A DNA stretch of 64,000 nt from Lelliottia jeotgali (GTDB lineage: Bacteria > Pseudomonadota > Gammaproteobacteria > Enterobacterales > Enterobacteriaceae). A model generated the notes under the pieces. The model was not told where the DNA came from and made no database searches. It was given only the letters and a program-made list of their open reading frames with translations. The stretch covers positions 1,364,001 through 1,428,000 of the forward strand of contig CP018628.1 of NCBI GenBank assembly GCA_002271215.1, read 5' to 3'. Position 1 is the first letter of the stretch, and every line of letters begins with the position of its first letter. The position numbers were made by a program, and so were the translations under genes. This document shows, in pieces, positions 38,289 through 47,675 of the stretch.

Positions 38289-39500
38289 TTATTTCACCAG
38301 CGGAGAGCCGGGCATTAAGAAGTTGATATTATCGGCATTCCCTTTGCTCAGAAGGGCGACGCTCTGCGTAAAGGTGGCATCTTTATAGGCTCTCGCCGCC
38401 GCCAGCATCGGGCCGGTGGCTTCCTCCGGAGTGTATTTCAGCTCCGGGTACGGCCAGCTGCTGGCCGGTTTGCCCATTTGCTCGCTGATGAAGGCAAACG
38501 CGCTTTTGGTAGTGCGGCTGTCGAGCTGGAAATTCCACACGTCATTTCCGGTCTGCTCCCCGTAACGCCCCATTCGGCCATAGGCGGCGAGGGCAAAATT
38601 CGAATAATGGAAGGAGCGGGTGCGCTCAAGCTCTGCCGTGATTTCACCTTTGCTGTTGATCTGCGAGATCAGATGGCGATGCTTAAAGATCTCAATCTGC
38701 TCTGTCGCCTGTTTTTTATCTCCGGTGAAAAGCGAGAACGCGGTAACCTGGGTGTCGTACCAGGCTCCATGATTGTTGTACCAGTTCGATTCTTCATGCC
38801 CGTTCTGACTGGTTTTCAGCCAGCGAATGTAGTCAGCGTACCAGCGCTGATAGCGTTTGAAATCCTGATCCGAAAGTGTTTTCGCGTTGTGTAACAGCAC
38901 AATGCTGTCGGCGACATCAATCAGTACGCGGGTGTCGATAATGCCGATCCCCCGTCCGTTCACGATGCCAGGAATCGCCTGGGCATAATTAAGATTCGGG
39001 TTCATCCGGGTTTCTTTGTGCAAGAACCAGGTTTGCAGCTGAGCATTCGCCTTTTGCGCATATTTAGGGTCGCCGCTGTAGAACGCCGCCAGGGCCAACG
39101 CGCGGATGTCATCGGAAAAATGGGCCATTCTCGCGCTGTCCGTATCATCGGTTTTGGAGGACGGATTGATATTACCGTCGTCGCGGACGTAGGGGAGGTG
39201 GTCTTTGGTATCCGGGTTCGGCCACCAGTAAGGGCCAAAACTGTAGTAATCGTGTTTATTGCCGGAGGCCGGGATCAGCTTTTTCTGCGTTACGCTGTAC
39301 GGAGGATGCAACAGGGCAGCATCGGCTTTTTTCATTAGTGCCTGAATGGCTGGCGTGTAGGTGGCGTCATTCTGGGCGATCTTCGTTTTTATCTCCTGCA
39401 TCTGCTGGCAGTCGTAAGTCAGGCAGGAATCAGCAGCGGACTGGGCATACAGCGGTGCAGAACACAGCAGGCAAGCGAAGAACAGTGTTTGATATTTCAT
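38289..39500 (-). CDS. Alginate-lyase-fold polysaccharide lyase, secreted
   Basis: 403 residues with a clear signal peptide (MKYQTLFFACLLCSAPLYA, cut near 19-21), so periplasmic. Alginate_lyase (alpha/alpha-toroid) fold with YYSFGPYWWPNP (85-96), the conserved NNHGAWYDTQ (242-251) holding the neutralising Asn and catalytic His, and ERTRSFHYS (291-299) with the Arg/Tyr expected for beta-elimination. The NNHG-[AT]-WYD form is the one seen in lyases acting on alginate or glucuronan, rather than AlgL of Pseudomonas. The frame is open upstream to 39566 but the signal peptide and AAGGAAACG ribosome site fix the start. The MFS gene ends 14 bases upstream. Confidence 0.82.
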   Translation of the reverse strand: MKYQTLFFACLLCSAPLYAQSAADSCLTYDCQQMQEIKTKIAQNDATYTPAIQALMKKADAALLHPPYSVTQKKLIPASGNKHDYYSFGPYWWPNPDTKDHLPYVRDDGNINPSSKTDDTDSARMAHFSDDIRALALAAFYSGDPKYAQKANAQLQTWFLHKETRMNPNLNYAQAIPGIVNGRGIGIIDTRVLIDVADSIVLLHNAKTLSDQDFKRYQRWYADYIRWLKTSQNGHEESNWYNNHGAWYDTQVTAFSLFTGDKKQATEQIEIFKHRHLISQINSKGEITAELERTRSFHYSNFALAAYGRMGRYGEQTGNDVWNFQLDSRTTKSAFAFISEQMGKPASSWPYPELKYTPEEATGPMLAAARAYKDATFTQSVALLSKGNADNINFLMPGSPLVK

Positions 39501-39514
39501 TGTCGTTTCCTTGT

Positions 39515-40774
39515 TCAGGCGACAGCAGGTTTGAATGCCGCTGCAGGATTTTTGATGAGCAACCACAGGAACGCAGCGCCAATAAGATCGAAAACACCCA
39601 GTCCAATAAAGAAAGCATTGTAGCCAACCACGGCAACCATCGCGCCGAGGAAAAGGCTAAATGCGAAGTTTCCCATGCTGCCGGTGAAGGCTGCAAAGCC
39701 GGTGGCAGTTGCGACTTTTTGTTTGGGGAAAAGGTCGGACGACATGCTGATGACGGTGATGGACAAGCACTGATGGGCAAAGCCCGCAATGCAAAATAGC
39801 GCAATGGCAGCATAGACGTTTTCGACGTAGCCGACAGCCGCCATCGCCAGCATCAGCAACGCAGCGAAGGTAAAGGTGATGCGTTTAGCATTGATAATGT
39901 GAATGCCTCGATTGTTAAGAAACTTCGAGATGTATCCGGCTGCCAGACAGCCTAAATCTGCCGTCAGGAACGGAAGCCAGGCAAACATAGCGATTTCACT
40001 CAGATTCATATGACGCACGGTGACGAGATACAGCGGCATCCAGTAGTGCAGGGTTCCCCAGGCCGGGTCAGCCATAAAGCGGGGTAAAGAGATAGCCCAC
40101 AAATTTTTGTCTTTGATCATCGAGCTGAGGGTCGCTTTTTCCGTCGTCAGGACCAGACCGTTGTCCGCCTGAACTTCGTCATATTCCGCTTTGAGCAGCG
40201 CCGGATGGCTTTCCGGCGATCGATAGCACACCAGCCACAAAATGCTCCACAGAATCCCCATCCCGCCGGTAACCACAAACGACATTTCCCAATTGTAATT
40301 AAGGATGGCCCAAACCACGAGCGGCGGGGCGAGCATCGCGCCGAGTGACGTCCCCAGGCTATAGATCCCGCAGGCCAGCCCTCGCTCTTTTGCCGGGAAC
40401 CATTCGGCGGTCACTTTCATACCAGCCGGGTTAAATGCCGCTTCGGTTAAACCGAGGCCGCCGCGCAGGCAGGCTATCGGTAACCAACTGCTGAAAAGCG
40501 CGGTTAACATGTTGCACAGTGACCACAGCATGGCCAGTATGCTAAAGCTGAAGCGCAAGCCAAACTTATCGATGATGAAACCGCAGGCGATCCCGCCGAT
40601 GGCGTAGGTAAACGGAAACACTGACACGATCCACGAGTATTGCTCGCTCGAAAGATGCAGTGTTTTCATCATTTCCGGGGCAGCAACGCCGAGCGTGCTG
40701 CGCGCGAGGTAATTGATAATGGTGCCGAGCATAACGAGTGAAATAATGTACCAGCGTAGTTTTTTTATCTTCAC
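39515..40774 (-). CDS. MFS transporter, anion:cation symporter (ExuT-like) family
   Basis: 419 residues with twelve hydrophobic segments; N-terminal INYLARSTLGVAAPEM and GGLGLTEAAFNPAGMKVTAEWFP (outlined) match the anion:cation symporter family that carries hexuronates, glucarate and related acids (ExuT, GudP). First gene of the lyase operon, so it probably imports the unsaturated oligo- or mono-uronides released in the periplasm. Ribosome site AAGGCACC is modest. Substrate is inferred from neighbours. Confidence 0.85.
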   Translation of the reverse strand: MKIKKLRWYIISLVMLGTIINYLARSTLGVAAPEMMKTLHLSSEQYSWIVSVFPFTYAIGGIACGFIIDKFGLRFSFSILAMLWSLCNMLTALFSSWLPIACLRGGLGLTEAAFNPAGMKVTAEWFPAKERGLACGIYSLGTSLGAMLAPPLVVWAILNYNWEMSFVVTGGMGILWSILWLVCYRSPESHPALLKAEYDEVQADNGLVLTTEKATLSSMIKDKNLWAISLPRFMADPAWGTLHYWMPLYLVTVRHMNLSEIAMFAWLPFLTADLGCLAAGYISKFLNNRGIHIINAKRITFTFAALLMLAMAAVGYVENVYAAIALFCIAGFAHQCLSITVISMSSDLFPKQKVATATGFAAFTGSMGNFAFSLFLGAMVAVVGYNAFFIGLGVFDLIGAAFLWLLIKNPAAAFKPAVA

Positions 40775-40814
40775 GGTGCCTTCCTTGAGTATGTTGAAAT
40801 TTTGTTGTTTTAAA

Positions 40815-40833
40815 AATGAAATGCAATTTCAAT
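40815..40833. promoter_or_regulatory. Candidate KdgR operator
   Basis: AATGAAA-TGCAA-TTTCAAT fits the 7-5-7 palindrome AATGAAA-N5-TTTCATT recognised by the IclR-family pectin repressor KdgR, with one mismatch. It lies 41 bases upstream of the MFS start. Recognition is inferred; no regulator gene is present in the locus. Confidence 0.5.
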
Positions 40834-40862
40834 TAATGCTATTGGAAATATATCTGCCCGTG

Positions 40863-40878
40863 CTTGATGATGCTCACA
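40863..40878. promoter_or_regulatory. Candidate CRP site
   Basis: CTTGA-TGATGC-TCACA matches 8 of 10 fixed bases of TGTGA-N6-TCACA. About 90 bases upstream of the MFS gene, adjacent to the KdgR-like palindrome, as expected for catabolite-controlled uronide genes. Confidence 0.45.
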
Positions 40879-41150
40879 GATTTTTAAATACGGTAAAAAT
40901 TAATTAATATGAAAAATATATAAACACCATGAATTAATTCATTCAAACCATTTATCAAAATGATCTATTTTTCGCAAATATAAAAACAAAACGCTATTTC
41001 AATAAAAAGTGTGTGGATGATCTTGTTTTTAAAATAATGAGAGTGACCGATTTTAATTAATGAATATTATGCCTTCCTGTGGTTTGGTGTCGGTGTGATA
41101 ACGCAGTAAATATTGCGTATCTCAGCTTATAAAGTATCAAGGGATGGATT

Positions 41151-41906
41151 ATGCAGAAAAAATGGCAATGGTTATTACTGTCTTGTGTTACAGCGTGTCC
41201 GCTTGTTTGTCAGGCACTGACGTTTGACGTCAGAGGCGGCTACAGAGCGGGTAGTCACTCATATGAATCGCGCTATAAGGTCAGCCAGAGCTGGAAGAGT
41301 GGCTGGTGGGGAAGTATCGAAACCGATAACAAAAATAATAAAAGTAACGGCAGAGGTGCAAATGGTGGGGATAAATCGGACGGTGCTCATTCATTGGGTG
41401 ACAGTAAGTCAGATTATAATGAAATAGAGTCTAATTACACGATTCCGTTAACGGAACAATGGAGTTTTCAACCTGGAGGCATTTATCACTGGAGCAGCAA
41501 TGGTACACAAATCCGGCCCTATTTACGCCTGAATTATAAAATCACTGCCGATTTAAATACAAGTTTACGTTATCGCTATGACTATAATACGTATGAAACG
41601 GTGAATGGTAGCGGTGAGTCTCATCGGGATAGCGTTAACCGTCTGGATCTGTATTTGGGTTATAAAATTAATCCACAGTGGAGCGTACTCTATCAGGGAA
41701 CGATATATAAACATGTTAATGATGATTATAAATATAAGAATGATAAATCATCGGCAACGGAAAATGCCGTTACGCTACGTTATAAATGGAACAGCTGGTT
41801 CAGCCCGTATGTGGAATACGATTACCTGGATAAACAGGGTTTTTACGAAGGAGAAGACGGTATCGCCGAGTCGCGTTACCGCATCGGTATGACGTTTACG
41901 CTCTAA
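41151..41906 (+). CDS. KdgM-family oligouronate-specific porin
   Basis: 251 residues: signal peptide (1-22, ending VCQA), then a mature protein starting LTFDVRGGYRAGSHSYESRYKV, typical of the 12-stranded monomeric porins KdgM/NanC. Strand-like alternation continues to the C-terminal SRYRIGMTFTL. A glycine/asparagine-rich insertion (about 60-85: NNKSNGRGANGG) lies in a predicted loop. It would give acidic oligosaccharides access through the outer membrane and is divergent from the lyase/transporter operon. The coding sequence is visibly more AT-rich than its neighbours. A stem (41919-41928 with 41935-41944) follows the stop but lacks a T-tract. Confidence 0.88.
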   Translation: MQKKWQWLLLSCVTACPLVCQALTFDVRGGYRAGSHSYESRYKVSQSWKSGWWGSIETDNKNNKSNGRGANGGDKSDGAHSLGDSKSDYNEIESNYTIPLTEQWSFQPGGIYHWSSNGTQIRPYLRLNYKITADLNTSLRYRYDYNTYETVNGSGESHRDSVNRLDLYLGYKINPQWSVLYQGTIYKHVNDDYKYKNDKSSATENAVTLRYKWNSWFSPYVEYDYLDKQGFYEGEDGIAESRYRIGMTFTL

Positions 41907-42702
41907 GCAGCGGCAAAACCTGCCTGGCGGAGCTGCCGGGCAGGAATGCGCGATGAACATCGGTTCTTCTACCTGCTTGAGTATGCAGCAGCCACCTTCC
42001 GCAGTATCAAATCTGTCTAAAATTCACTCGAACAGATTGGCGGACATGTTCCGGTGATCATTTCGTTAACGGTATAGTCACGGCGTGGTGTTAATTAGAA
42101 GGTGGTGACGGGTAAAATAAATGTTATTTTTGGCTGAGCTATTGCCGAAATGGAAAAAGAAGTCTAAGCCGCTATCCTTAAATGTTTGTCAGCGTTATAA
42201 AGCGAGACGACAAGCAGCGTTAAAAAAAATCACTATTATTTATATCTCATTCCGCATTCGCTAACCATTGCAGTGATCAAATCTACATATCATTAACATT
42301 GTATTTACTATGGCTAATGCATTTAAACACCTTTAACAGAATCACGCGTTTTTGATTTAAATCAATGTTTAATGCTTGGAAATGCACCCCAAAAGACGCT
42401 AAATTGTCCGCGATCAAATTGGCTGAAAGGGTGTAAATTCGCTATATATTGATCAACGTCGTAAAACGTAAATCTCGTTCAATAAAAACCTGTTTATTGT
42501 AAGGGCTTTGCAGCGTATTATATTTGCGGGATCAATTAGAGTTTTTTCTTAACGTATTTGTAACTTTTCATCATGGCTTTTTCCTCTTTTGAAGAATAGG
42601 TCACGAAGAAGGGAAACAGATAACTTTGTATTGGGGCATGTGTGTGAACCCTTTCTAAGGGATTCACTCTCGGAGTCTTCATGCGATGAGCAAGGAGTCA
42701 TG
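41907..42702 (+). promoter_or_regulatory. Upstream region of cydAB
   Basis: About 800 bases without a recognisable gene. The proximal 400 bases resemble the E. coli cyd promoter region, with a perfect FNR box (listed separately), a second half-match TTGATCAACG at about 42449, and long AT-rich stretches suited to ArcA and H-NS. 41950-42300 is AT-rich filler in which I see no start codon with a ribosome site leading to a sensible protein. Confidence 0.6.
42352..42365. promoter_or_regulatory. FNR box upstream of cydA
   Basis: TTGATTTAAATCAA is a perfect TTGAT-N4-ATCAA palindrome. FNR represses cydAB in the absence of oxygen in E. coli, so the location is as expected. Confidence 0.8.
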
Positions 42703-44271
42703 ATGTTAGATATAGTCGAACTGTCGCGCTTACAGTTTGCCTTGACCGCGATGTACCACTTCCTTTTTGTGCCACTAACGCTCGGTATGGCGTTCCTGCT
42801 GGCCATCATGGAAACGGTCTACGTCCTTTCCGGCAAACAGATTTATAAAGATATGACCAAGTTCTGGGGCAAGTTGTTTGGTATCAACTTTGCGCTGGGC
42901 GTGGCGACCGGCCTGACCATGGAGTTCCAGTTCGGGACTAACTGGTCTTACTATTCTCACTACGTTGGGGATATCTTCGGTGCGCCGCTGGCCATTGAAG
43001 GTCTGATGGCCTTCTTCCTCGAATCCACCTTTGTAGGTCTGTTCTTCTTCGGTTGGGACCGTCTGGGTAAAGTTCAGCACATGGCAGTGACCTGGCTGGT
43101 GGCCTTAGGCTCCAACCTGTCCGCACTGTGGATTCTGGTCGCTAACGGCTGGATGCAGAACCCTATCGCGTCTGATTTCAACTTCGAAACCATGCGTATG
43201 GAGATGGTCAGCTTTGCCGAGCTGGTCCTGAACCCGGTTGCTCAGGTGAAATTCGTTCACACTGTGGCCTCGGGTTATGTCTGCGGCGCAATGTTCGTGC
43301 TGGGCATCAGCTCCTACTATATGCTGCGCGGTCGTGACTTCGCTTTCGCCAAACGCTCCTTTGCCATCGCGGCAAGCTTCGGTATGGCGGCAATCCTGTC
43401 TGTTATTGTTCTGGGTGATGAATCCGGTTACGAAATGGGCGACGTGCAGAAAACCAAACTGGCTGCAATTGAAGCCGAATGGGAAACTCAGCCGGCTCCG
43501 GCAGCGTTTACCCTGTTTGGTATTCCTGACCAGGATGCACAGGAAAACCGTTTTGCTATTCAGATCCCTTACGCGCTGGGTATCATCGCCACCCGTTCTG
43601 TTGATAAGCAGGTAACGGGCCTGAAAGATCTGATGGTGCAGCACGAAGGACGTATCCGTAACGGTATGAAAGCTTACGCGCTGCTGGAACAGCTGCGTTC
43701 AGGCTCGACCGATCAGGCTGTTCGCGATCAGTTCAACGACGTGAAGAAAGACCTGGGTTACGGTTTGCTGCTTAAACGCTACACGCCGAACGTTTCTGAT
43801 GCGACTGAAGCACAGATTCAGATGGCGACCAAAGATTCTATTCCTCGCGTGGCTCCGCTGTACTTCGCCTTCCGTATCATGGTTGGTTGCGGCATCCTGA
43901 TGCTGCTGATTATCGCGGCGTCCTTCTGGTCCGTGATTCGTAACCGTATCGGTCAGAAAAAATGGCTGCTGCGTACCGCGATGTACGGTATTCCACTGCC
44001 GTGGATTGCTATCGAATCCGGCTGGTTTGTTGCGGAGTATGGCCGTCAGCCTTGGGCGATAGGTGAGGTGCTGCCAACGGCAGTGGCTAACTCGTCGCTG
44101 ACTGCAGGGGATCTGATTTTCTCCATGCTGCTGATTTGCGGTCTGTACACCCTGTTCCTGGTGGCTGAACTGTTCCTGATGTTCAAGTTCGCACGCCTCG
44201 GCCCGAGCAGCCTGAAAACCGGTCGCTATCACTACGAGCAGTCCACTGTGACTACTCAGCCGGCACGCTAA
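42703..44271 (+). CDS. cydA: Cytochrome bd-I ubiquinol oxidase subunit I
   Basis: Quinol-oxidising subunit of the high-affinity terminal oxidase; holds hemes b558, b595 and d. 522 residues, E. coli length, nine membrane helices. His19 (heme b595/d ligand) in [12 protein letters not shown], His186 in [11 protein letters not shown], Met393 region in the later helices, and the long Q loop (about 255-385) with [18 protein letters not shown] are present. AAGGAG (42692-42697) sits five bases from this ATG; an ATG three bases earlier is too close to the ribosome site. Cysteine at the end of the [11 protein letters not shown] helix replaces the usual Thr. Confidence 0.97.
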   Translation: MLDIVELSRLQFALTAMYHFLFVPLTLGMAFLLAIMETVYVLSGKQIYKDMTKFWGKLFGINFALGVATGLTMEFQFGTNWSYYSHYVGDIFGAPLAIEGLMAFFLESTFVGLFFFGWDRLGKVQHMAVTWLVALGSNLSALWILVANGWMQNPIASDFNFETMRMEMVSFAELVLNPVAQVKFVHTVASGYVCGAMFVLGISSYYMLRGRDFAFAKRSFAIAASFGMAAILSVIVLGDESGYEMGDVQKTKLAAIEAEWETQPAPAAFTLFGIPDQDAQENRFAIQIPYALGIIATRSVDKQVTGLKDLMVQHEGRIRNGMKAYALLEQLRSGSTDQAVRDQFNDVKKDLGYGLLLKRYTPNVSDATEAQIQMATKDSIPRVAPLYFAFRIMVGCGILMLLIIAASFWSVIRNRIGQKKWLLRTAMYGIPLPWIAIESGWFVAEYGRQPWAIGEVLPTAVANSSLTAGDLIFSMLLICGLYTLFLVAELFLMFKFARLGPSSLKTGRYHYEQSTVTTQPAR

Positions 44272-44286
44272 GACAGGAGTCGTCAA

Positions 44287-45426
44287 ATGATCGATTATGA
44301 AGTATTGCGTTTTATCTGGTGGCTGCTGGTCGGTATTTTACTGATTGGTTTTGCAGTCACTGACGGTTTCGACATGGGGGTGGGCATGCTCACCCGTTTC
44401 CTCGGTCGTAATGACACCGAGCGTCGAATCATGATCAACTCCATCGCCCCGCACTGGGACGGTAACCAGGTGTGGTTAATCACCGCGGGCGGCGCACTGT
44501 TTGCCGCCTGGCCGATGGTTTACGCAGCTGCGTTCTCCGGCTTCTATGTCGCGATGATTCTGGTACTGGCGTCCTTGTTCTTCCGTCCGGTCGGTTTTGA
44601 CTACCGTTCTAAGATTGAAGACACCCGCTGGCGCAACATGTGGGACTGGGGCATCTTCATCGGTAGCTTCGTGCCACCGCTGGTGATCGGCGTAGCGTTC
44701 GGCAACTTGTTGCAGGGCGTTCCGTTCCACCTCGATGAATATATGCGTCTGTACTACACCGGTAACTTCTTCCAGCTGCTGAATCCGTTTGGTCTGCTGG
44801 CAGGTGTGGTGAGCGTTGCGATGATTATCACTCAGGGTGCGACCTATCTGCAGATGCGTACTGTGGGTGAACTGCATCTGCGTTCCCGCGCAACTGCTCA
44901 GGTTGCGGCTCTGGTGACGCTGGTCTGCTTCGCGTTAGCTGGCGTTTGGGTGGTTTACGGTATCGACGGTTATGTTGTGACTTCGGCAATCAACCATGCC
45001 GCGCCGTCTAACCCGCTGACCAAAGAAGTGGCGCGTCAGGCTGGTGCATGGCTGGTCAACTTCAACAATACTCCTGCGCTGTGGGCTATCCCGGCTCTGG
45101 GCGTGTTGTTGCCGCTGCTGACTGTGCTGACCTCTCGTCTGGAAAAAGGCGCGTGGGCATTCGTATTCTCCTCTCTGACGCTAGCGTGCATCATCCTGAC
45201 TGCGGGCATTGCGATGTTCCCGTTCGTGATGCCATCCAGCACCATGATGAATGCGAGCCTGACCATGTGGGATGCGACGTCAAGTCAGTTGACGCTTAAC
45301 CTGATGACGTATGTTGCTTGCGTGTTCGTACCGATTATCCTGCTCTACACCTCCTGGTGTTACTGGAAAATGTTCGGTCGTATCACGAAAGAAGACATCG
45401 AAAGCAACACTCATTCCCTGTACTAA
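44287..45426 (+). CDS. cydB: Cytochrome bd-I ubiquinol oxidase subunit II
   Basis: Second subunit of cytochrome bd-I. 379 residues, E. coli length, eight to nine membrane helices. N-terminal MIDYEVLRFIWWLLVGILL and DGFDMGVGML (with Asp29 and Asp58 of the proton/quinone path) are conserved, as is WDGNQVWLITAGGALFAAWP. Starts 15 bases after cydA with AGGAG upstream; followed by cydX at 14 bases. Confidence 0.97.
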   Translation: MIDYEVLRFIWWLLVGILLIGFAVTDGFDMGVGMLTRFLGRNDTERRIMINSIAPHWDGNQVWLITAGGALFAAWPMVYAAAFSGFYVAMILVLASLFFRPVGFDYRSKIEDTRWRNMWDWGIFIGSFVPPLVIGVAFGNLLQGVPFHLDEYMRLYYTGNFFQLLNPFGLLAGVVSVAMIITQGATYLQMRTVGELHLRSRATAQVAALVTLVCFALAGVWVVYGIDGYVVTSAINHAAPSNPLTKEVARQAGAWLVNFNNTPALWAIPALGVLLPLLTVLTSRLEKGAWAFVFSSLTLACIILTAGIAMFPFVMPSSTMMNASLTMWDATSSQLTLNLMTYVACVFVPIILLYTSWCYWKMFGRITKEDIESNTHSLY

Positions 45427-45440
45427 GTAAGGAGCTGAAT

Positions 45441-45554
45441 ATGTGGTATTTCGCATGGATTTTGGGGACGCTTCTTGCCTGTGCATTTGGTGTCATTACC
45501 GCGCTGGCGCTTGAACATATCGAAGCGACCAAAACCGGTGAAGAAAAGCACTGA
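45441..45554 (+). CDS. cydX: CydX, accessory subunit of cytochrome bd-I
   Basis: 37 residues, E. coli length: one membrane helix (MWYFAWILGTLLACAFGVIT) then a charged tail. Required for full activity and stability of CydAB. GTAAGGAGCTGAAT before the ATG is a strong ribosome site. The C-terminal tail (EATKTGEEKH) varies from E. coli, which is normal for this subunit. An ERIC element begins about 24 bases after the stop, separating it from ybgE. Confidence 0.93.
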   Translation: MWYFAWILGTLLACAFGVITALALEHIEATKTGEEKH

Positions 45555-45577
45555 TGATGAATGTTATCGTAAAGCGA

Positions 45578-45700
45578 TATACGACAGCATTCTGGTTGCG
45601 TCGAGGCGGCAAGACTGAGAATCCCCAGGAGCTGACACAAGTCAGTGACTGGGGTGAGCAGACGCAGCCAACGAAGAGGCAGCCTGAATGATTAAGTATA
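45578..45700. repeat. ERIC element between cydX and ybgE
   Basis: 123-bp element with terminal inverted repeats: TATACGACAGCATTCTGGTT at the left and, read from the other strand, TATACTTAATCATTCAGGCT at the right (about 16 of 22 outer bases match). The core contains GAATCCCCAGGAGC and AGTGACTGGGGTGAGC, the diagnostic ERIC-PCR priming sequences, which pair with each other. Its right end covers the ybgE start codon. Confidence 0.9.
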
Positions 45701-45972
45701 TCTATGCGGTAATGGACAAGCGCCCGCTAAGGGCGCTTTCCTTAGTGATGGCATTGCTGCTGGCAGGCTGCATTTTCTGGGACCCGTCGCGTTTTGCAGC
45801 GAAGACCAGTGAACTGGAAATCTGGCATGGTTTCTTGATCATGTGGGCCGTTTGCGCAGGCGTCATTCACGGCGTCGGCTTTCGCCCGAAAGCCATTCAC
45901 TGGCAAGGTATTTTCTGCCCGTTAATCGCTGATGTAGTGCTTCTCGCAGGACTTGTTTTTTTCTTTAGCTGA
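45688..45972 (+). CDS. ybgE: YbgE, cyd-operon membrane protein
   Basis: 94 residues (E. coli 97), three membrane helices (about 16-32, 45-63, 75-93). From AVMDKRPLRALSLVMALLL onward it is alike E. coli YbgE; the first four or five residues (MIKYI) differ and are encoded by the right end of the ERIC element. Biochemical role is unsettled, linked to cytochrome bd by operon position. Translation signals upstream now lie in ERIC sequence (AGGCAGCCTGA), a weak ribosome site. Confidence 0.85.
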   Translation: MIKYIYAVMDKRPLRALSLVMALLLAGCIFWDPSRFAAKTSELEIWHGFLIMWAVCAGVIHGVGFRPKAIHWQGIFCPLIADVVLLAGLVFFFS

Positions 45973-45992
45973 ATAAGAACTGTCCGTTAATC

Positions 45993-46016
45993 TTATGGGC
46001 TTACCCGAGCCCATAA
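45993..46016. other. Hairpin after ybgE
   Basis: 9-bp stem TTATGGGCT / AGCCCATAA with a TACCCG loop. It lacks a downstream T-tract on the plus strand, so transcription may continue into ybgC or stop inefficiently. Confidence 0.45.
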
Positions 46017-46121
46017 AAATTTACTCTCCGTTTACTTTCCCCCATTCCAAACCATCATTCCCGCGCGTATAGTAGCGAAGTTTAAAAGCTCTAAACTTTT
46101 GTTGCATTACCAGGATGTAAA

Positions 46122-47215
<1,094 letters not shown>

Positions 47216-47218
47216 ACC

Positions 47219-47647
47219 ATGGCCAGAGCGCGTGGACGAAATCGTCGCGAACTTAAGTCCGAAATCAATATCGTACCGCTGCTGGACGTATTGCTGGTGC
47301 TGCTGCTGATCTTTATGGCGACAGCGCCAATCATTACCCAGAGCGTTGAAGTTGATCTGCCGGATGCGACAGAATCACAAGCGGTAAGCAGCAATGACGA
47401 TCCTCCAGTCATTATTGAGGTTTCCGGCGTGGGGCAATACAGCGTTGTGGTTGAGAAAGATCGTATGGATCAGCTGCCGCCTGAGCAGGTTATTGCTGAA
47501 GCGCAGCGCCGCCTGGAGTCAAATCCGAAAACGGTCTTCTTAATCGGTGGCGCCAAAGATGTGCCTTACGATGAAATTATTAAAGCGCTGAACTTGCTAC
47601 ATAGCGCGGGTGTTAAGTCGGTAGGCTTGATGACGCAACCGATCTAA
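47219..47647 (+). CDS. tolR: TolR, Tol-Pal motor subunit
   Basis: ExbD/MotB-like subunit. 142 residues, E. coli length; one helix (about 18-38: INIVPLLDVLLVLLLIFMAT) contains the proton-carrying Asp23, followed by a periplasmic domain to KSVGLMTQPI. Starts three bases after tolQ. Confidence 0.96.
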   Translation: MARARGRNRRELKSEINIVPLLDVLLVLLLIFMATAPIITQSVEVDLPDATESQAVSSNDDPPVIIEVSGVGQYSVVVEKDRMDQLPPEQVIAEAQRRLESNPKTVFLIGGAKDVPYDEIIKALNLLHSAGVKSVGLMTQPI

Positions 47648-47675
47648 TCATCTGCACAGTTTTTGGGAACCGATA

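Larger units (their letters stand above)
40775..41150. promoter_or_regulatory. Divergent regulatory region of the lyase operon and porin
   Basis: 376 bases, markedly AT-rich, separating the lyase operon from the porin gene. It contains a KdgR-like palindrome and a CRP-like site on the lyase-operon side (listed separately) and a weaker half-palindrome AACAAAA-N5-TTTCAAT at 40985-41003 nearer the porin. No ORF with a plausible start and ribosome site was found. Confidence 0.6.

Noticed and set aside
42589..42702. 38-residue N-terminal extension of CydA
   Set aside because: CydA begins [11 protein letters not shown] with His19 as heme ligand; an extension would misplace the first helix and lacks a ribosome site.
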